64,000 nt of DNA from Apiospora phragmitis (taxonomy: Eukaryota; Ascomycota; Sordariomycetes; Amphisphaeriales; Apiosporaceae), in contig JAQQWL010000005.1 in the NCBI GenBank assembly GCA_038363925.1, forward strand, positions 3,038,001 through 3,102,000, in the 5' to 3' direction. Made by a program: the position numbers and the translations under genes. The notes beneath the pieces were generated by a model, which searched no databases, was not told the DNA's origin, and saw only the letters and a program-made list of their open reading frames with translations. Every line of letters starts with the position of its first letter. Position 1 is the first letter of the stretch. Shown here in pieces: positions 46,408 to 59,349 of this stretch.

Positions 46408-49400
46408 TCAAGATTCCACAACGCCGAGATTAAGCCGCCGGAGCGCGTTTTCATATCTCCCAGGGCTATGGTCAGTCAACATACTCGCGCCGAATCTGAC
46501 CTCGCCAAAGCGGCTCTCCACATCTCGGACATACTTCAGCACTATGCGCGTGGCGGGGCGGCCGATCTGTTCCTCGCCGACCTGCAGGAAAGCATCCCGG
46601 CGCAAGCAAGGCGTGCTCTCGACCGCGAAGACCTCGCCGGGAGGAAGCAGCTTCGGGCTCATCATGGTGGCGCGCAGCGTCTTCAAGGCGGCATAGGCCC
46701 ACTTGTCGTCCTCCTCGTCGCGGTATTTCGGCGGGTTGCTGTACCATCGATCCGCAACGCCACTTGAAAACCCTTCCCATATCCGCCGGCGGACTTCGGC
46801 CTTGGCCTCCGAGTTGTCCGTCTTGAAACCAAGCGCGAGGGCTTGGAAGTCATGCAGAACACCAAGGGACAGATAAGGGACGAGGTCGTTTCCATGTACG
46901 ATACTCGTGATCAAGCCTCGAGTGGCCTTTTGGAGGGATGGCGACATTGTAGATGGAGGTCCATATGCGTAAACGTGGATAGGTCTTCCAGGCGGCAGGC
47001 AGATCGCGCCATTGTCGGCTGAAGAACCTTGACCATCAGTCAGCAATCTCCGGTGTTGCTGAGCAGAAGTAACGAAGGCCGTGCCGGTAGTCGCTGGCTC
47101 GGCGAGCATGGCCCCAAGTAGTGCCGTGACCGCACCACCAAGTGAATGGCCACATAGAACAAGACCGTAATCGGGGAACTCTTCAAGGGTTTCCTTCAGT
47201 GTGACTAGAACTCTCCCGTCGCCTCCATACAGAAGACGGCGAGCAGATGCATGGATGCCCTTGTGAACCTTGTAGTTCTTGCCTCTCCAAAGCAGGTCAT
47301 CGTACTCGCACATCATGTCAGCCAAGACATCTTCGAATCCCAAAGTCCCGCGGCAAGATAACACGACAGCCTTTGATTGCTCATCGAGGGCGATCGTGTG
47401 GACCAAGGGGATGCCAGTGTCGGTAGAACCAGTGGAGTCGGAACCTCCCTGAGGATCGACGTATGATGACAACAGAATACTATCCGGCGGTAGTTCCGTG
47501 TGGTGCGCGAAAGATCGTACATCTTGGTGTGTGTCATCATGGGCTTTCAATTGAGGCATCTGTTTCGAAATGCCCATGAACTTCAAGAAGTTGGACCCGT
47601 AAGCAGCAGATGCGTACCGGCTGTACCGTGTAATGTTTCTCAGGATGTGGAAGTTGGGGAACATTCCGCCAACCATACCCGTTTTCCTGAGCGTATCGAC
47701 AGCTTCGGAGTCACTGTATGCGCTCTTTTGGTGGTACGAAGACAATACGAGTGACGTCTGCGAGGGGACTCGCCCGAAGTGTGTAGATACTTGGTGAGTA
47801 CAGGCCGCCCATTCTTGTCCTGTTGGGATGTCGCTGCGGAGAAGGTGGCACCAATTCGCTGGCCTCGTTGCCCGGTTTCGATTTAGGCACATTGCTACTT
47901 CGATACTCAGACCGATAATAGGTGGGAGACCCAGGCCGGCTTTCATAAGACTGGATGGAGAAGGTGTCAGTTTGCGACACTGTCGAATTTCGCCGACGTT
48001 GCTGCACTGCTATGAAGCTCGACCGCGACTGGCTTCTGCTATGGCCCGGGCCATCTTCGAGCGTGCCAAGATCTCGCGATGAAAAGTAGTTAGGGTTCCC
48101 TCGCTGCGGGGCACGGGGGGCCTCACGGGCAGGAATGAGATTAGGTGTCCGGTTAGGGGACGGCTGGGCGGGCGGGCGTCATGACAGTATGGCTGCGCTG
48201 ATGTGTATTCGGCGCGGACTTGTTGCTTCCCCATGGAGGCCGCATTCCAGTCTTGGCTTTGGTTGTAGCCGGGGCATTTTCAGTGCTGGCTTCCTTGTTG
48301 AGAAGATTGGCAAGGCCAGGAACCGAGCTCTTCTTGAATGCATTCCTTAATCCTCCACGCTTCTCTCCTGGTTTATTTCCCACCGAGTCATTCTCTTTGG
48401 GTTTACCTGCTGGCTTGTGGATAGACTGAGGTGTCAACGGTGTCTCCTCCGACTTCTTTGCTCCACTGGGAGGTTGCCGTTGGCGTTTCTGGTTCGCAGC
48501 GTTTTCGGGCGGCGGCTTGGGCAGTGGGATCTGTGAGTTGCGCTCCTTGGGCGAGGTTGCCGGGTTACTGCCTGTGGAACCGGTCGAGGACACTGATCTC
48601 TGCATCCGCTTCGGGCCATCCGCAGTCTTCACTGGAAGGGTGGTGGTAGGCATAGTTGACGTCCGTGGTGTTTTCGGCGGCGGTGGGGGCGCCGGTAGAG
48701 GCTTTTCTATGACTTCCTCCTCCTCTTCTTCTGAAGAGTCGTCGTCGTCATCCAAGATTTCGACTCGAGATCTGGTATCATCGTCGTCTTCGGAATCCTG
48801 CTCAATGGCAGTGCTTCTGTTCGTGTTGCGACTGATCCGATACACGACGCGGTATATCGGGATCTCATCCCGAGTGCCACTTGCAAGAGCGTTGACGGGA
48901 TTCACAATCTCGCTTTCGATCATGTCTGCACCCGGGGGCGTCAAGATGGGAATATCGGGTGTCCCCTTGATCTCTACTGTGATGATCTTGGTGGTCGTGG
49001 TCGAGGTAGATATGGAGACATTCGTGTCCTTGGGGAGAGAGCTCATGATTTGTTTTCTGAGGTTGACCTCGGGTAGATCATCCTCGTCTCCGCTCTCATG
49101 CTCGCCATGCTGTTGAACCGCGTCAATGATGTCATCCCGGCCTCCTCTGACACTGCGAAGACTACGCTGTGCATAGTTTCCTCTGTGTACACCATATAAG
49201 CTATCTTGATGAACATCGACACGCTCGCCGTCATTCAAGACGACAACATCCCAGATGATTTCTTCTTGGCCGCTGGTTCGAATCTCGTCTTGGATGGTCT
49301 TGCGGCACGAGTTCTGTAGATAGGCAAGGCCAGCAAGGGCCAACACGATGTCTACAACTCCGACCCTTTCTCCTTGCACGCCAGTGGCGGGGTTCTGGAA

Positions 49401-49988
49401 CTCGCGCCGGATCAGGGTTATGATACTGGCGATAGCTCTGGAGGAGTCGGTTGAGCCGAAAAATTGGTCCAGAACCGACAGTAACAGCTGTGATACTTGA
49501 GAGGCCGCCGTGACTCCCGTTTCGGTAACCTGGAAGCCGGTTGCGGTCCAGAAGACGGCCTGCAGCAAAGCTTGGTGGATCCCGTCGAGACCCCGTTCCA
49601 GTAGCGACTCGGCATTGTTCCTGCCGAGGTCGGTCCGAGACCTCGAAATGACATCTCGGCCGGCCCTGCTGAGGACGGTCTCGAAGAAGGCTCTGCTCAG
49701 CTCGAGACTCGAAAGAGTGGTGAATTTGGCGGCAGTGAAGCCGAAACTTCCGACGAAGGTGGTTGCGCGTATGGCAAAAGCCGTTGAGCGAGCCGCAAGG
49801 CTGACTGCACCTGCTATCGGGTGCGGCAAAAGAGTCTTACCTGGTGAAATCGATGCAAGGTGCTGTTGTTGCTGATGAAGGTGCTGTTCATGAAGGTGCT
49901 CCTGCTCATGGACTTCATCGCCGGGTAACTCGGTGAGCTCGTCGCTTGATTCGTTCTGAGTGTGGTCGTCATGGCGGTTGGTCTCCAT
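46408..49988 (-). CDS. Class 3 lipase, sn-1 diacylglycerol lipase type (two apparent frameshifts)
   Basis: One long minus-strand protein of about 1192 residues read from three frames: 49988 to about 48160, about 48160-47735 and about 47735-46408. The N-terminal half has a conserved fungal region (AAKFTTLSSLELSRAF, RAIASIITLIRREFQNPATG), then acidic, Pro-rich and Ser-rich disordered stretches (DDDDDSSEEEEEE). The Lipase_3 domain follows: VVLSCRGTLGFEDVLADMM and nucleophile elbow GLVLCGHSLGGAV, with VHGNDLVPYLSLG near the catalytic Asp. It hydrolyses acylglycerols at internal membranes. The frame shifts sit at a CCCC run (about 48160) and near 47735. Removing one base at each makes the length divisible by three, which favours assembly indels. 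Start at METNRHDD; a longer start lacks an ATG. Confidence 0.8.
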
Positions 49989-51982
49989 CGTCACCTGTAT
50001 GTGGTGGCCAGCTCCCAGCCCGAGACGTTCAGGAACAGGAGTATCCCAGTCATGTAAGGCCGGGTCGATCAAGGAGAATTACAGGAGCTAGAAAAGGAAG
50101 GCAGCGACGAGGTAGTGTTTACATGCATGAAACATCAACGTATGGAGGCGATTATTGACCAAAACATGCTGTCGCGCCAGGCACTCCAACCAGGTTGCAA
50201 TGGTAATGATGATGAGGTACCAGCTTCATTAAACGATGGCCGTCGAATTACATTGGTGGCGATCCCCTAGATCGGACGTTTTCATCCAGAGTTTAACTGA
50301 TGGTTGGCTCTGGCGTATGAGGAAGAGGCATGTGACGACGCGGGGCAGAGCTTGAAAACGCCGGCCAAAAGTGTACCTCGCCTTAGACAGAAAGATAACA
50401 GGCAAATGCACCTTTGATTTGTTGCGCAGTTGTGCAAATGATACTTTAAGTAGAGTGCAGGTCACGGAATGGCGGGCGATGGGCAACTTCCACGTTTGAA
50501 GTGATCGACGATCCGGCTGGTAAGGCGATATGACCTGCATTGGTTGAATTCCCCTGAATAAAAGTGACGGATGACGAAATGCAGGTCCCCAGCGCTTTCT
50601 TGTTGGGCAGAACGTGGCACGGGAAATGGGGCAGCAGGAAAAAGGCAATGACAACGAACCAGTGCATGTACTTGCAAGGGTCGGGACGAAAATGGGCCAC
50701 TCGTTTTCACGTGAAGGATTGATTGATTACAGTAATGAACCTATTAGGGGCAGTCAACCAGAGAACAAATTCAATTGATTTTGGGTAGAAGCACCTTATT
50801 GCGAGGTCGACAGGTAATGGATATCTCTAATGCGACATCTACCTGGGTTTTACTTTTGTTTAGTTACAGGATAGTGGGAAGTCCATAGTCGTAGATGGTA
50901 GTCGTTCAATCGACATTAAACGTACATGCGGGGCGGGCTACAGCAAAAAGAAGAAAAGTCCACGCGGACAAACTTGCGGAGGACAAGAACGGAAAGAAGA
51001 AGTCGCATTGATTCACTTCATGCTTGCTGTCTGTGTGTCCTCTTACCGTCGTGTTACCGGCGAAAACTGAGTGAATTGCCGGTTTCCCATCCAGGGAGGC
51101 TCCATCCGGAATCAGACACCGTTTGTCTAAGCTTAGGTGTTTTTAGCCAAAATTTCATCCCATCAAGCCAAAGAACAACTGCTTCTTCGCGTAGAAAGAC
51201 TCTAGAAGCTGCCAGAATTCAGCTCTCGTTACGCCTTGTGTAATATGGATATTGAAGCAGCCTAGAGAGAGCTGCATCGGTTTCTTCCCGCAGAACTACA
51301 TATGTAAGTGGTGGGCAATTAATTGATCGTCCACTACCGCAGTGTCCGATGGGTCTAATGCTGAGATGAGATGGATGCGACTCGCGAGAAGTCCAGCGCT
51401 ATTCTTAGCTACTAATAATCGACACCGTGCCACCGTGCTTAGCTTTTAGGCCCGTTCTGTCGCATTGGTCCCTGCTTCCGGGGCCAGCTATGGGACCCTG
51501 CCTCGAGAGAGGCTGTGAGGCTGAGCTCCGACGGTCAAGTCAGGGAAAGAAATGAAGCAAAGACGAACGTGAACCTGCTTTTGGTGTCCCGTTCGCTCGC
51601 TCGCAGTGTGACCCTCGTATTCCAGGTTGTGTTTGTTTTTCTCGGTCAATTCAACAACAGTGGGCGGCCGTACTATATACAAAGGAATCTCGTCATATCG
51701 TTCCGTCAATTGTTCTTTGACATCTTCCCCTCCCTTCATCAAACTCTGATTCCAACTCTTCCACTCGCTTCGAAGCACGATCATTCCTCAGGGGCAATTG
51801 CCAACTACACAGAAAGCCTAGACTTGCTGTTCTGTTTATTTGTTGACAGTTCTTCCTTCGCTCGCTTGCACCACGTCACATCTGCGCGCCCGCGGATACC
51901 CACCTTGTCCCCTCGATTTTTCGATTTTAAGCTTCCTGTGCCAAGTCTTAATCACCAGATCCCACCACCCCGATCAACTATC
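49989..51982. other. Divergent intergenic region, no supported gene
   Basis: About 2 kb between the lipase (minus) and GNA1 (plus). Overlapping minus frames at 50229-50710 lack features. The plus frame from 51515 is only an upstream extension of the GNA1 frame; the leader before 51983 is pyrimidine-rich. Confidence 0.45.
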
Positions 51983-52648
51983 ATGGCGGAACAAGGCCTC
52001 TTCTCGTCCGACCTCATCAACCCGGAGGTGCAAGCCGCCCTCCCCGCCGGCTACACTGCCCGCGCCCTCCGCCCCTCCGATTACGATGCCGGCTTCCTCG
52101 ACTGCCTGCGCGTCCTGACCACCGTCGGCGAGATCTCGAAGGAGGCCTTCACCGAGCGGTACAACTGGATGGCACAGAACGACAGCTACTATCTGCTGGT
52201 CATTGAAGACTCGAGCAGCGGGAAGCCCGTCATTGTCGGCACGGGCGCCCTGATCGTGGAGCGCAAATTGTAAGAAACATCCAGCCCGTCCCTCCCAAGT
52301 TAAAGGATAGGCCCGATCGCAGGAGGAATCGCAATTGGAGCGCATATCGACTCTATACTTGTGTGCAAGCGAAGTCTAACCTTTTTTTTCTTGATCAATA
52401 GCATCCACAGCCTCGGTCTCGTCGGTCACATCGAAGACATCGCCGTCGCGAAAGATCAACAAGGCAAGAAGCTGGGTCTACGCCTGATCCAGGCGCTCGA
52501 CTACGTCGCCGAGAAGGTCGGCTGCTACAAGACGATCCTGGACTGCAGCGAAGCCAACGAAGGCTTTTACGTCAAGTGCGGCTTCCGACGGGCCGGTCTG
52601 GAAATGGCACACTACTACACCGGGGACAAGAGTAAGCCTGCCCAGTAA
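51983..52648 (+). CDS. gna1: Glucosamine-6-phosphate N-acetyltransferase
   Basis: Exons 51983-52269 and 52402-52648 joined by a 132-bp intron, 177 residues. GNAT fold: after an N-terminal LFSSDLINPEVQAALPAGYTA the strands give LLVIEDSSSGKPVIVGTGAL, and exon 2 holds the acetyl-CoA loop GHIEDIAVAKDQQGKKLG followed by the family signature GCYKTILDCSEANEGFY and KCGFRR. These are specific to GNA1, which acetylates glucosamine-6-phosphate in the cytosol on the way to UDP-GlcNAc for chitin, GPI anchors and N-glycans. Length is as usual for the family. The ATG in ATCATGGCGG starts the protein; the frame extends further upstream but only through the leader. Confidence 0.93.
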
Positions 52649-54129
52649 AGGGAGAGCAGTGACGCTTCTTGTTTCACCTCATACTTCCACCCGGAGGCAT
52701 TATCTCCGGGGCATATATAGAAGAAGGCATATATAATACCCGGGAAAGACGCCCGAGTACAGGCGTTTTGAAATTCAGGGGGGTGGGCTGATTCAATCAA
52801 GCCTAGTAGACGCCAAGTTATAGAGTTGTGATTTCGATTGGATTGGGCATTGGGCGGGATGGGACATACGACAGACAAGCCGGCCAGCTGGATTAAGGGA
52901 GTCAGACAAATGCAATAGAAGTGATGATACATGCAGCAGTACGTGATAGACGGCAGTGGACTACTGACGTGTGCTTCCCGAAAGAGGGGCACACTCCAGG
53001 ACACACCTCAATAATCATCGAGACGTTATGCCATTACCTCAAGCGTGTCCAGGCAATCAGCCGCCGTTGGCATGTGAAAAAGGAGTTCGCTTGGCTACTA
53101 TAGCATACCCAGCAACGAGGCGCATACCCCGTGATCTCTCCCAAACTCTACCTATTTGAAGCAAATTAACACAGTCAGCGACTTGAGGGCGCAAGACTAT
53201 AATCTCACGACGATGAAGCCCGTTTTCACTGTAGATTCCGCATATACCGCTAGCTTCTGGTCGTTGAAGAAGGGATGCCGGGTAGCCCGTTACACTTGGG
53301 GGGGGATGGTGCGAACCAAACAAGAGCTAACCGTGTACAACCAAAGCAAATGGATAGCTCTCTCTCACACACTCTCCCCCGTTGTCCTTTCCCCCCCAGC
53401 GGCGGGCGGCCCAGCCAGCCCGAACCCTGAGTAAAATGCGGGCGCTGCCGACGGGCAATTGTGAGACACATCCAATGTACCTCTTCCGCTCTCCTCTTCG
53501 CTTCCACTTACGTGGGCTCTACAAAGCTGCATGCGCCTCTCTGACACATGCGCGACGAAAACGCACATGCTAAATCGTACATTCTACACTGACAACCCGC
53601 TAACCCTATTTCGAGTCAGAGCGAGCCAGCGAAAGCACCTTGCAACGAGGCGAGCCCCTCCCCCTTCTCCTCATCCGGACACGGGATACCTCATCGTGGT
53701 CCTACGTTACTTAAAGGCCACAATCGTTCGCACCTCTCTCTGTCTCCAACAGGGTATCAAGATAACTTCTACCTATTCATTCACCTGACACTCCATCTAT
53801 CCATAGCCTCAGCATACCTACTCGTAAGACAGACGCATGCCAGCTAGCCTTGTACACTGAACTGTTTCTTAACTCTTGACAATTCCAATTTTCTACCAAC
53901 CCCCACGGTTGTTCTTTGGTCTACTTTCCTTTTTGTCTACCCGCTTCGTACTCGTCAACTCTCCACACGGACTCCGGATATCCCCAACTTTGACTGTGCG
54001 GGGGCTCCCAACGCAGCATCGCGCAAGCAAATCATCGTCGTCGTCCCCTAGCTCCGGCTCCGTGCTCTATTCTCGTCTTCCCCCGTCTCAGCCGTAGCGA
54101 GCGCCTGCTGGCCCTATATCTTCACCATC
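52649..54129. other. Intergenic, no supported gene
   Basis: 3' flank of gna1 and a long pyrimidine-rich promoter and leader of the small gene at 54130. Short frames only. Confidence 0.45.
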
Positions 54130-54588
54130 ATGGGCTCGAATTCCGACAAGCAATTTCGCGGCCTGTTGATCCGAACTAACATCGCCCTTCTTCAACGACA
54201 GTAAGTTTCCTGGCCCGAATGGTGGAAAGTGGCAATGCACTCCCACTGAAGCCACTCATTACCACACTTCATCTCCTCCCACCAAGCAACTATCATAGAA
54301 TCGCCTACAGGGGAAGGGGGTTTAACCTCAAGATTGCTGCACGACAAGATAGTTGGGCCTTGCAGATACTCTTGTTGGGCTCGGTGCCACATCGTCTTAT
54401 TAATCTTTCCTGCAGCATAGAGTTAGAAGCTACTAACATGGTGATTCAACAGAGTCCGTGAGAAGAGCAACTGGTACAACACTCCCAGAGTAGTCATTCG
54501 CAAGCGTTCGGGCAAGGTCGTCATCTCACGCCTCGGCACTCCCGCCAACTACGCCGCCGACGCCGGGTTCGAGATTGTGGAAATATAG
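54130..54588 (+). CDS. Small 68-residue basic protein, unknown function
   Basis: Two exons, 54130-54200 and 54453-54588, around a 252-bp intron with a textbook GTAAGT donor, TACTAAC branch site (54431) and CAG acceptor. The product starts MGSNSDKQFRGLLIRTN and ends in YAADAGFEIVEI. It is basic in the middle (VVIRKRSGKVVISRLG) with no signal peptide or membrane segment. The perfect splice signals and tidy reading frame across the junction argue for a real gene although each exon is too short to be found by open-frame length. I do not recognise the family. The stop is 155 bp before the next gene's ATG, on the same strand. Confidence 0.7.
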
Positions 54589-54742
54589 CCTCGTCTCCAA
54601 ATTACTGTACAACTAGTTCGCCGCCGTCGCAGCGTCGCCATCCCTGTTTGCTCGATCCCCTGTTCATCCGATCTCGAATTATTGTACCGTCTCCGATCTC
54701 CCCCCCTTATTTTTGCGACCCACCTGCCTACATACCACCACC

Positions 54743-56248
54743 ATGTCTCCGCATAAAATCGAATTACCCACCCGCGCGGCGCCCGCGTCCGGCCCCGGCG
54801 CCGTCTCTTCTTCCTCCACCCCTCCTAGCTCCTCCACCACTGGCAAGCCCAACGACGTCTTCAGCGCCTCGCAGCCGCGCCGCTGGCTGATGGGCAACGA
54901 GGCCTTCGAGCGCGTCATGCCGCACCACGGCGGCATGCGCGCGCTCTGGGGAGACCAAGTGGAAGTTCCCCTGCACCAAGGCGCTGTACCCCTTCCACGA
55001 CGGCGCCTACGAGGACTTCGCGCCCGTCTTCGAGCAGCTCATCGCCGACGGCGTCGACGACGGCAACGCGCCCGCCTACACCCGCGCCTTCTTCAGCGTG
55101 GCCGCGTCGCTCGAGGAGCGCGGCGACGCCGCCGTGAAGGCCGGCAACAAGAAAGAGGCGTCCGATGTATATCTCCGCGCCGCGTGCGTCTTGCGAATCG
55201 CCCGGTTCCCCTACGTCACCGCCTTTCCCGACGTCAGCTGCCCCGAGAAGTGGCACGCCTGGGAGTGGCAGAAGCGCGTCTACATGAAGGCCGGCGCGTC
55301 CTGGGACGAGCCCGTCGTCGAGGTCGACATCCCGCACACGCACGCCCAGGGCCGCGACCGCGCCACCATCCCGGCCTACGTGCGCGTGCCCGACCACAGC
55401 GACGCTGCCCATCTGCACGACGTGGCCGGCGAGGGCGAGGAGATCCCGACGCCCAAGTTCCCCGCCGTCCTGCTGTTCACGGGGCTCGACGGCTACAGGC
55501 CTGACAACACGGTGCGCTGCGACGAGTTCCTGGCGCGCGGCTGGGCCGCTGTTGTGGTCGAGATTCCGGGGACCGCGGACTGCCCGGCCGATTCGGCGGA
55601 CCCCACGGCGCCCGAGCGGCTCTGGGACAGCGTGCTGGCGTGGATGGAACAAGATGGTCGGTTTGACATGGGGCGCCTGCTGGTTTGGGGATTAAGCGCG
55701 GGCGGTTACTACGCCGTGCGCATCGCGCACACGCACAAAGACCGGATCCGGGGCGCCGTCGCCCAGGGCGCGGGCGTGCATCATTTTTTCGACCAGGACT
55801 GGATGGACCGCGCCGACGGGCATGAGTACCCCTTCGAGTTGAGCCCGGCCTTCGCGATGAAGCATGGCTTCGCGAGCGTCGAGGCATACAAGGCGGGCGT
55901 GCAGAAGAAGTTCTCGTTGTTGGAGAATGGGATCATTCAGGGGCCTTCTTGTCGGCTGTTGCTGGTCAATGTGAGTATTGGCGTTCCCCCCTTTCTTGCC
56001 CACCCACGGAAGAGAATAAAAGAAGAAAATGGAGACGATGGTGATGATGCGTCTTGCTAACGAGAGAACTCTGTTATTAGGGCACCCTGGACGGTCTTAT
56101 GCCTATCGAGGACTCGATGATGTTGTTTGAGTACGGATCCCCTAAGGAGGCGCGCTTCTTCTCCAATGCCCTGCACATGGGCTACCCCTTAGCGAACTCG
56201 TCGGTATACCCCTGGATGGAAGAGGTGATGGGCTACAAAAAGGAATAA
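54743..56248 (+). CDS. Ayg1-type polyketide-shortening alpha/beta hydrolase (one apparent frameshift)
   Basis: Exons 54743-55970 and 56081-56248; intron with a GCTAAC branch site; about 464 residues. Strong match in layout to Aspergillus Ayg1 (DUF1100/FrsA-like), which trims a heptaketide naphthopyrone to tetrahydroxynaphthalene in DHN-melanin synthesis. Landmarks: KWKFPCTKALYPFHDG, VLLFTGLDGYRPDN, WAAVVVEIPGTADCPAD, nucleophile Ser in VWGLSAGGYYAVR, QKKFSLLENGI, Asp in GTLDGLMPIEDS and His in ALHMGYPL. Residues 1-50 are a Ser/Pro-rich extension absent from short family members. The frame shifts at a GGGG run (54948-54951): dropping one G restores LWETKWKF. No polyketide synthase is nearby, so its substrate must come from elsewhere. 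Confidence 0.85.
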
Positions 56249-56734
56249 GTTTGGCGTTTATAACATAGCAAAGCAGGCTCGGTCGGAAGTTTTGTAAAAT
56301 TGAGTTTGGTTCCTTCGGTTTGTTGGTTCAGCCTTTGGTTTGTGGGTTTTGCTGTATAATTACTTGGAAGTAGTAATCGATAATTACGTTACCGCTATCA
56401 AATTACACTGACTGTCGTTGGTAAAGGTGTGTTCTAAAAGTACCTTAGGCGTTCGAAAGTGTTGCTCATCAACATCTAAGTATTAGTCCAGCTGTCCAGT
56501 CTGCCATGATTCTTGAGTAAACATAAAGCTACCTAGTCTTCGGGGCCTATGAGATCTGGCTGAGATTCAAGGGGTTATTTTTCCATTCTTGTGAATATCA
56601 TATCACTTTCTACGGCTTGAGAACAGATGGAAAATGTGTGACCTGTTGTGTATAGGAATTGCGATATCTGTATTCCATGACGGGGAACGCAAGGCATGCC
56701 TGCCATAACAGCAGTAAATCTCCTTATTTCTCGC
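56249..56734. other. Convergent intergenic spacer
   Basis: Between the Ayg1-like gene (plus) and the SDR gene (minus). Nothing recognised. Confidence 0.5.
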
Positions 56735-57823
56735 CTATCGTCCCATCCAGCCCCCATCCACCACCAAAGTATGCCCGGTCACGTACGCCCCCGCCCGGCT
56801 CGCGAGGTAGACGACGCTGCCCTTGAAGTCGTCGGGCGTGCCCCAGCGGCCGGCGGGGATGCGCTCGCTGATGGACGCGAGCCGCGCCGGGTCCGCGAGC
56901 AGGGCCGCGTTCATGTCCGTCTCGATGTAGCCCGGCGCGATGCAGTTGACGGTCACGCCCCGCCCCGACCACCCATTGGCCATGCTCTTGGTCAGCTGGC
57001 CCACGGCGCCCTTGGAGGCCGCGTACGCGGGGACGTTCAGGCCGCCCTGGAACGTCAGCAAGGAGGCGAAGTTGATGATGCTGCCGCGGCGGCCTGTCGT
57101 GGCGGACGGGGGCAGGGACAGCATGTGGGCGCCGGCGTCGCGGCAGAGGGTGAAGACGGAGTTGAGGTTGACTTGCATGATCTACTGACAGGTTAGATTC
57201 AGGTCAGGGGGCGGCGATGTGCAAGTACTGGTCAGGTTGTGGTTATGGCTGTGAGAAACCGGGATTGAGGGGTTCGGTAAAGGGGGCAGAAGCAGGTGAA
57301 GTGGAAAGGGAGCATGCGAAAAAACGAACCTGGTTGAAGTCGCTATCGGGGAACACCTCGACCGGGTGCCGGATCTGGATACCGGCGCAGTTGATCAGGA
57401 TCCGGACCGTGTGGCCGTCGGCCAGGATGCTGGGGACGAGCTTTGCGACATCTTCTTGCGACGACAGGTCGGCTGTGTAGACGGTCGCTTTGCGGCCGAG
57501 CGCCTCGACGGCTTTCTTTGTCTCGGTCGCTGTCGTGTTTCTCTGTTATAAGTGCACCAGACTCAGTCAATTTGCTCTCTCTCACTTGATACTGTCGCAC
57601 GTCTGCCAATTCCATTTACTGATGATCTTTCCATGCATGACACGGAGCACAAAGCTTAGAAAGCGGCATGGTGTGGTATTGATAGTAGTTGGTGATGATA
57701 TACCTGGATGAGAATGAGGTCGGCTCCCGCTTCAGCTAGAGCAATGGCACAGGCTTGACCAATACCTCTCGTGCCGCCAGTGACCAGAGCGGTCTCGCCC
57801 TGTAGAGAGAATAGAGAGCTCAT
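56735..57823 (-). CDS. KduD-like short-chain dehydrogenase/reductase
   Basis: Exons 57823-57704, 57542-57330 and 57181-56735, 259 residues. Classical SDR: cofactor loop [10 protein letters not shown] at 15-24, NCAG near 101-104, and catalytic Ser151, Tyr164 and Lys168 (YAASK). The C-terminus has [33 protein letters not shown] and ends VVDGGWMGR. The [13 protein letters not shown] start and the [12 protein letters not shown] end are typical of 2-deoxy-D-gluconate 3-dehydrogenases (KduD type), which work on keto-deoxy sugar acids, e.g. from pectin or alginate breakdown. Fungal members have varied substrates, so the specificity is tentative. Splice sites are canonical and the frame is intact. 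Confidence 0.88.
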
Positions 57824-59349
57824 ATTTGCATATATATGTTCCGAGACTTGTTTATTGGCCCTCTGGTCTACGGAAATGTCAAAGACGAGAATGCTGTCAC
57901 TGATGTCAAGGAAACACAGTCAATTGTAAGAATGCCCCGCGATTCAAGTTGGCGGGGGGCGTGGAGCATCATTGTAGCTTGCTGTCGGGAACTAACGCTT
58001 CCCCAAAATGACGTCCCCCTCGCTTGGCCTGAACCGGCATCCTCGATCCCTGTCAAGCCACCGGGCTGGATGGCGACAGGCGACAGGTACGGTCATGAGT
58101 CGAACGGTATATCGTGACAGCTTCGGGCTACTCGCCTGTTCTAGCATGTTTTCATGAGGGGAGATTGAGGGGAAATCGAGGAGAGCTTGCGGGTAAACAG
58201 TGATTTCTGGGTCCACGTGGGGGAAGGCGGGTCAAGCCAAACGGCGACTGATTTAACCCGCCATTTCAACAGCAGCTCTAAAGGACTGAAATCGGTAATG
58301 CTCGCCGAGAGATGCTCCGATGAGTTTGCCTGACGGGAGGAACTGAGACCAGTATGAACGCAAGTGGATACCAAATAGTATATCCCAGTGGTAGGTACTT
58401 GGTACAGTATTCTTGGACCTTTGTAAGATAGCTAGCCCTGGTGTGAGGCACCCCGTCCACCCAGTCCCGAAGCTATCTGGACAGCTAGCTGGGGACGAAT
58501 CGTTAATCGCTGAGACACGTCCGAGGCTTAAAGATGCTTGACGCTTTATGAAGCTGCTAAAATATATTCCTAGCGACCTTGACATCAGAAGCGAATTGGC
58601 TCGAGGGGCAAATCCCAATAGAACTAGCAAAAGCAAGAGGAAACACTTCAGGTAGGAGAATCGTTATCTCATGTACGGTCGTGCTTGATACGGGAGAGTT
58701 TCTCTTTTGCACTGAGACCCTACCAAAATGTAACAAACATTGGGGAACTAGAAACAAAAAAAGATCGCATTTGGGGTTGGTTTGGGGTAGCGCTCCGCAA
58801 AATGGGCGAATTTCCCCGATGGGTTCAGGGATGCATCTTTGGTTTGTCGCCCAGGTCCACAGACCCCGCGTCGGCGTTGATGCCGCTACAGCCTAACATA
58901 CAGGGCATGACAGGTTTTCTCTTCTCGTGGGGCTCTCTAGCCTTCGAGATCGGAAGACATGGAGGAGCTCCCCAATACTTTCCAGGTTTTCTGGAGTGCC
59001 ATAAGGTCGTTTGAATAACATTCCTTGGCTACTTACTCATAGGCATAGCATCAATAATACACTTCTTGCGAAACCCTATGAGAATATCTGCTCGTCTTCT
59101 TAGAATCACAAAGTCCTGATAGAAAGTCGTTCACAAGCTCTTGATAGCCTCGGTTATAGTGGGCTCCGTTAACAGGTGTACACCAATAAGGCAACACTTT
59201 CTCCCGTCCCCAAAGCAAGCGATGAGCAGCTCTGAAGTTAGGGCGTCGGTCCTCCATGGGGCTAAGGACCTCCGGGTTGTAAGTGTGCCGACTGTTTATC
59301 GAATCTATGAAGCCTAAGTGCACAAACTTATAACCAATGCGCCGCACAG
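57824..59349. other. Intergenic, no supported gene
   Basis: 1.5 kb between the divergent SDR and polyol dehydrogenase genes. Overlapping frames at 58579-59014 (plus) and 59051-59443 (minus) have no features. A missing first exon of the dehydrogenase might be hidden here but I could not find one. Confidence 0.4.

Noticed and set aside
50229..50710. Overlapping minus-strand frames upstream of the lipase gene
   Set aside because: Three overlapping frames of similar length without domain or start context; most likely chance.
51515..51982. N-terminal extension of the GNA1 frame
   Set aside because: Family members start near MAEQ-like residues; the upstream part lacks an early ATG of good context and reads like a pyrimidine-rich leader.
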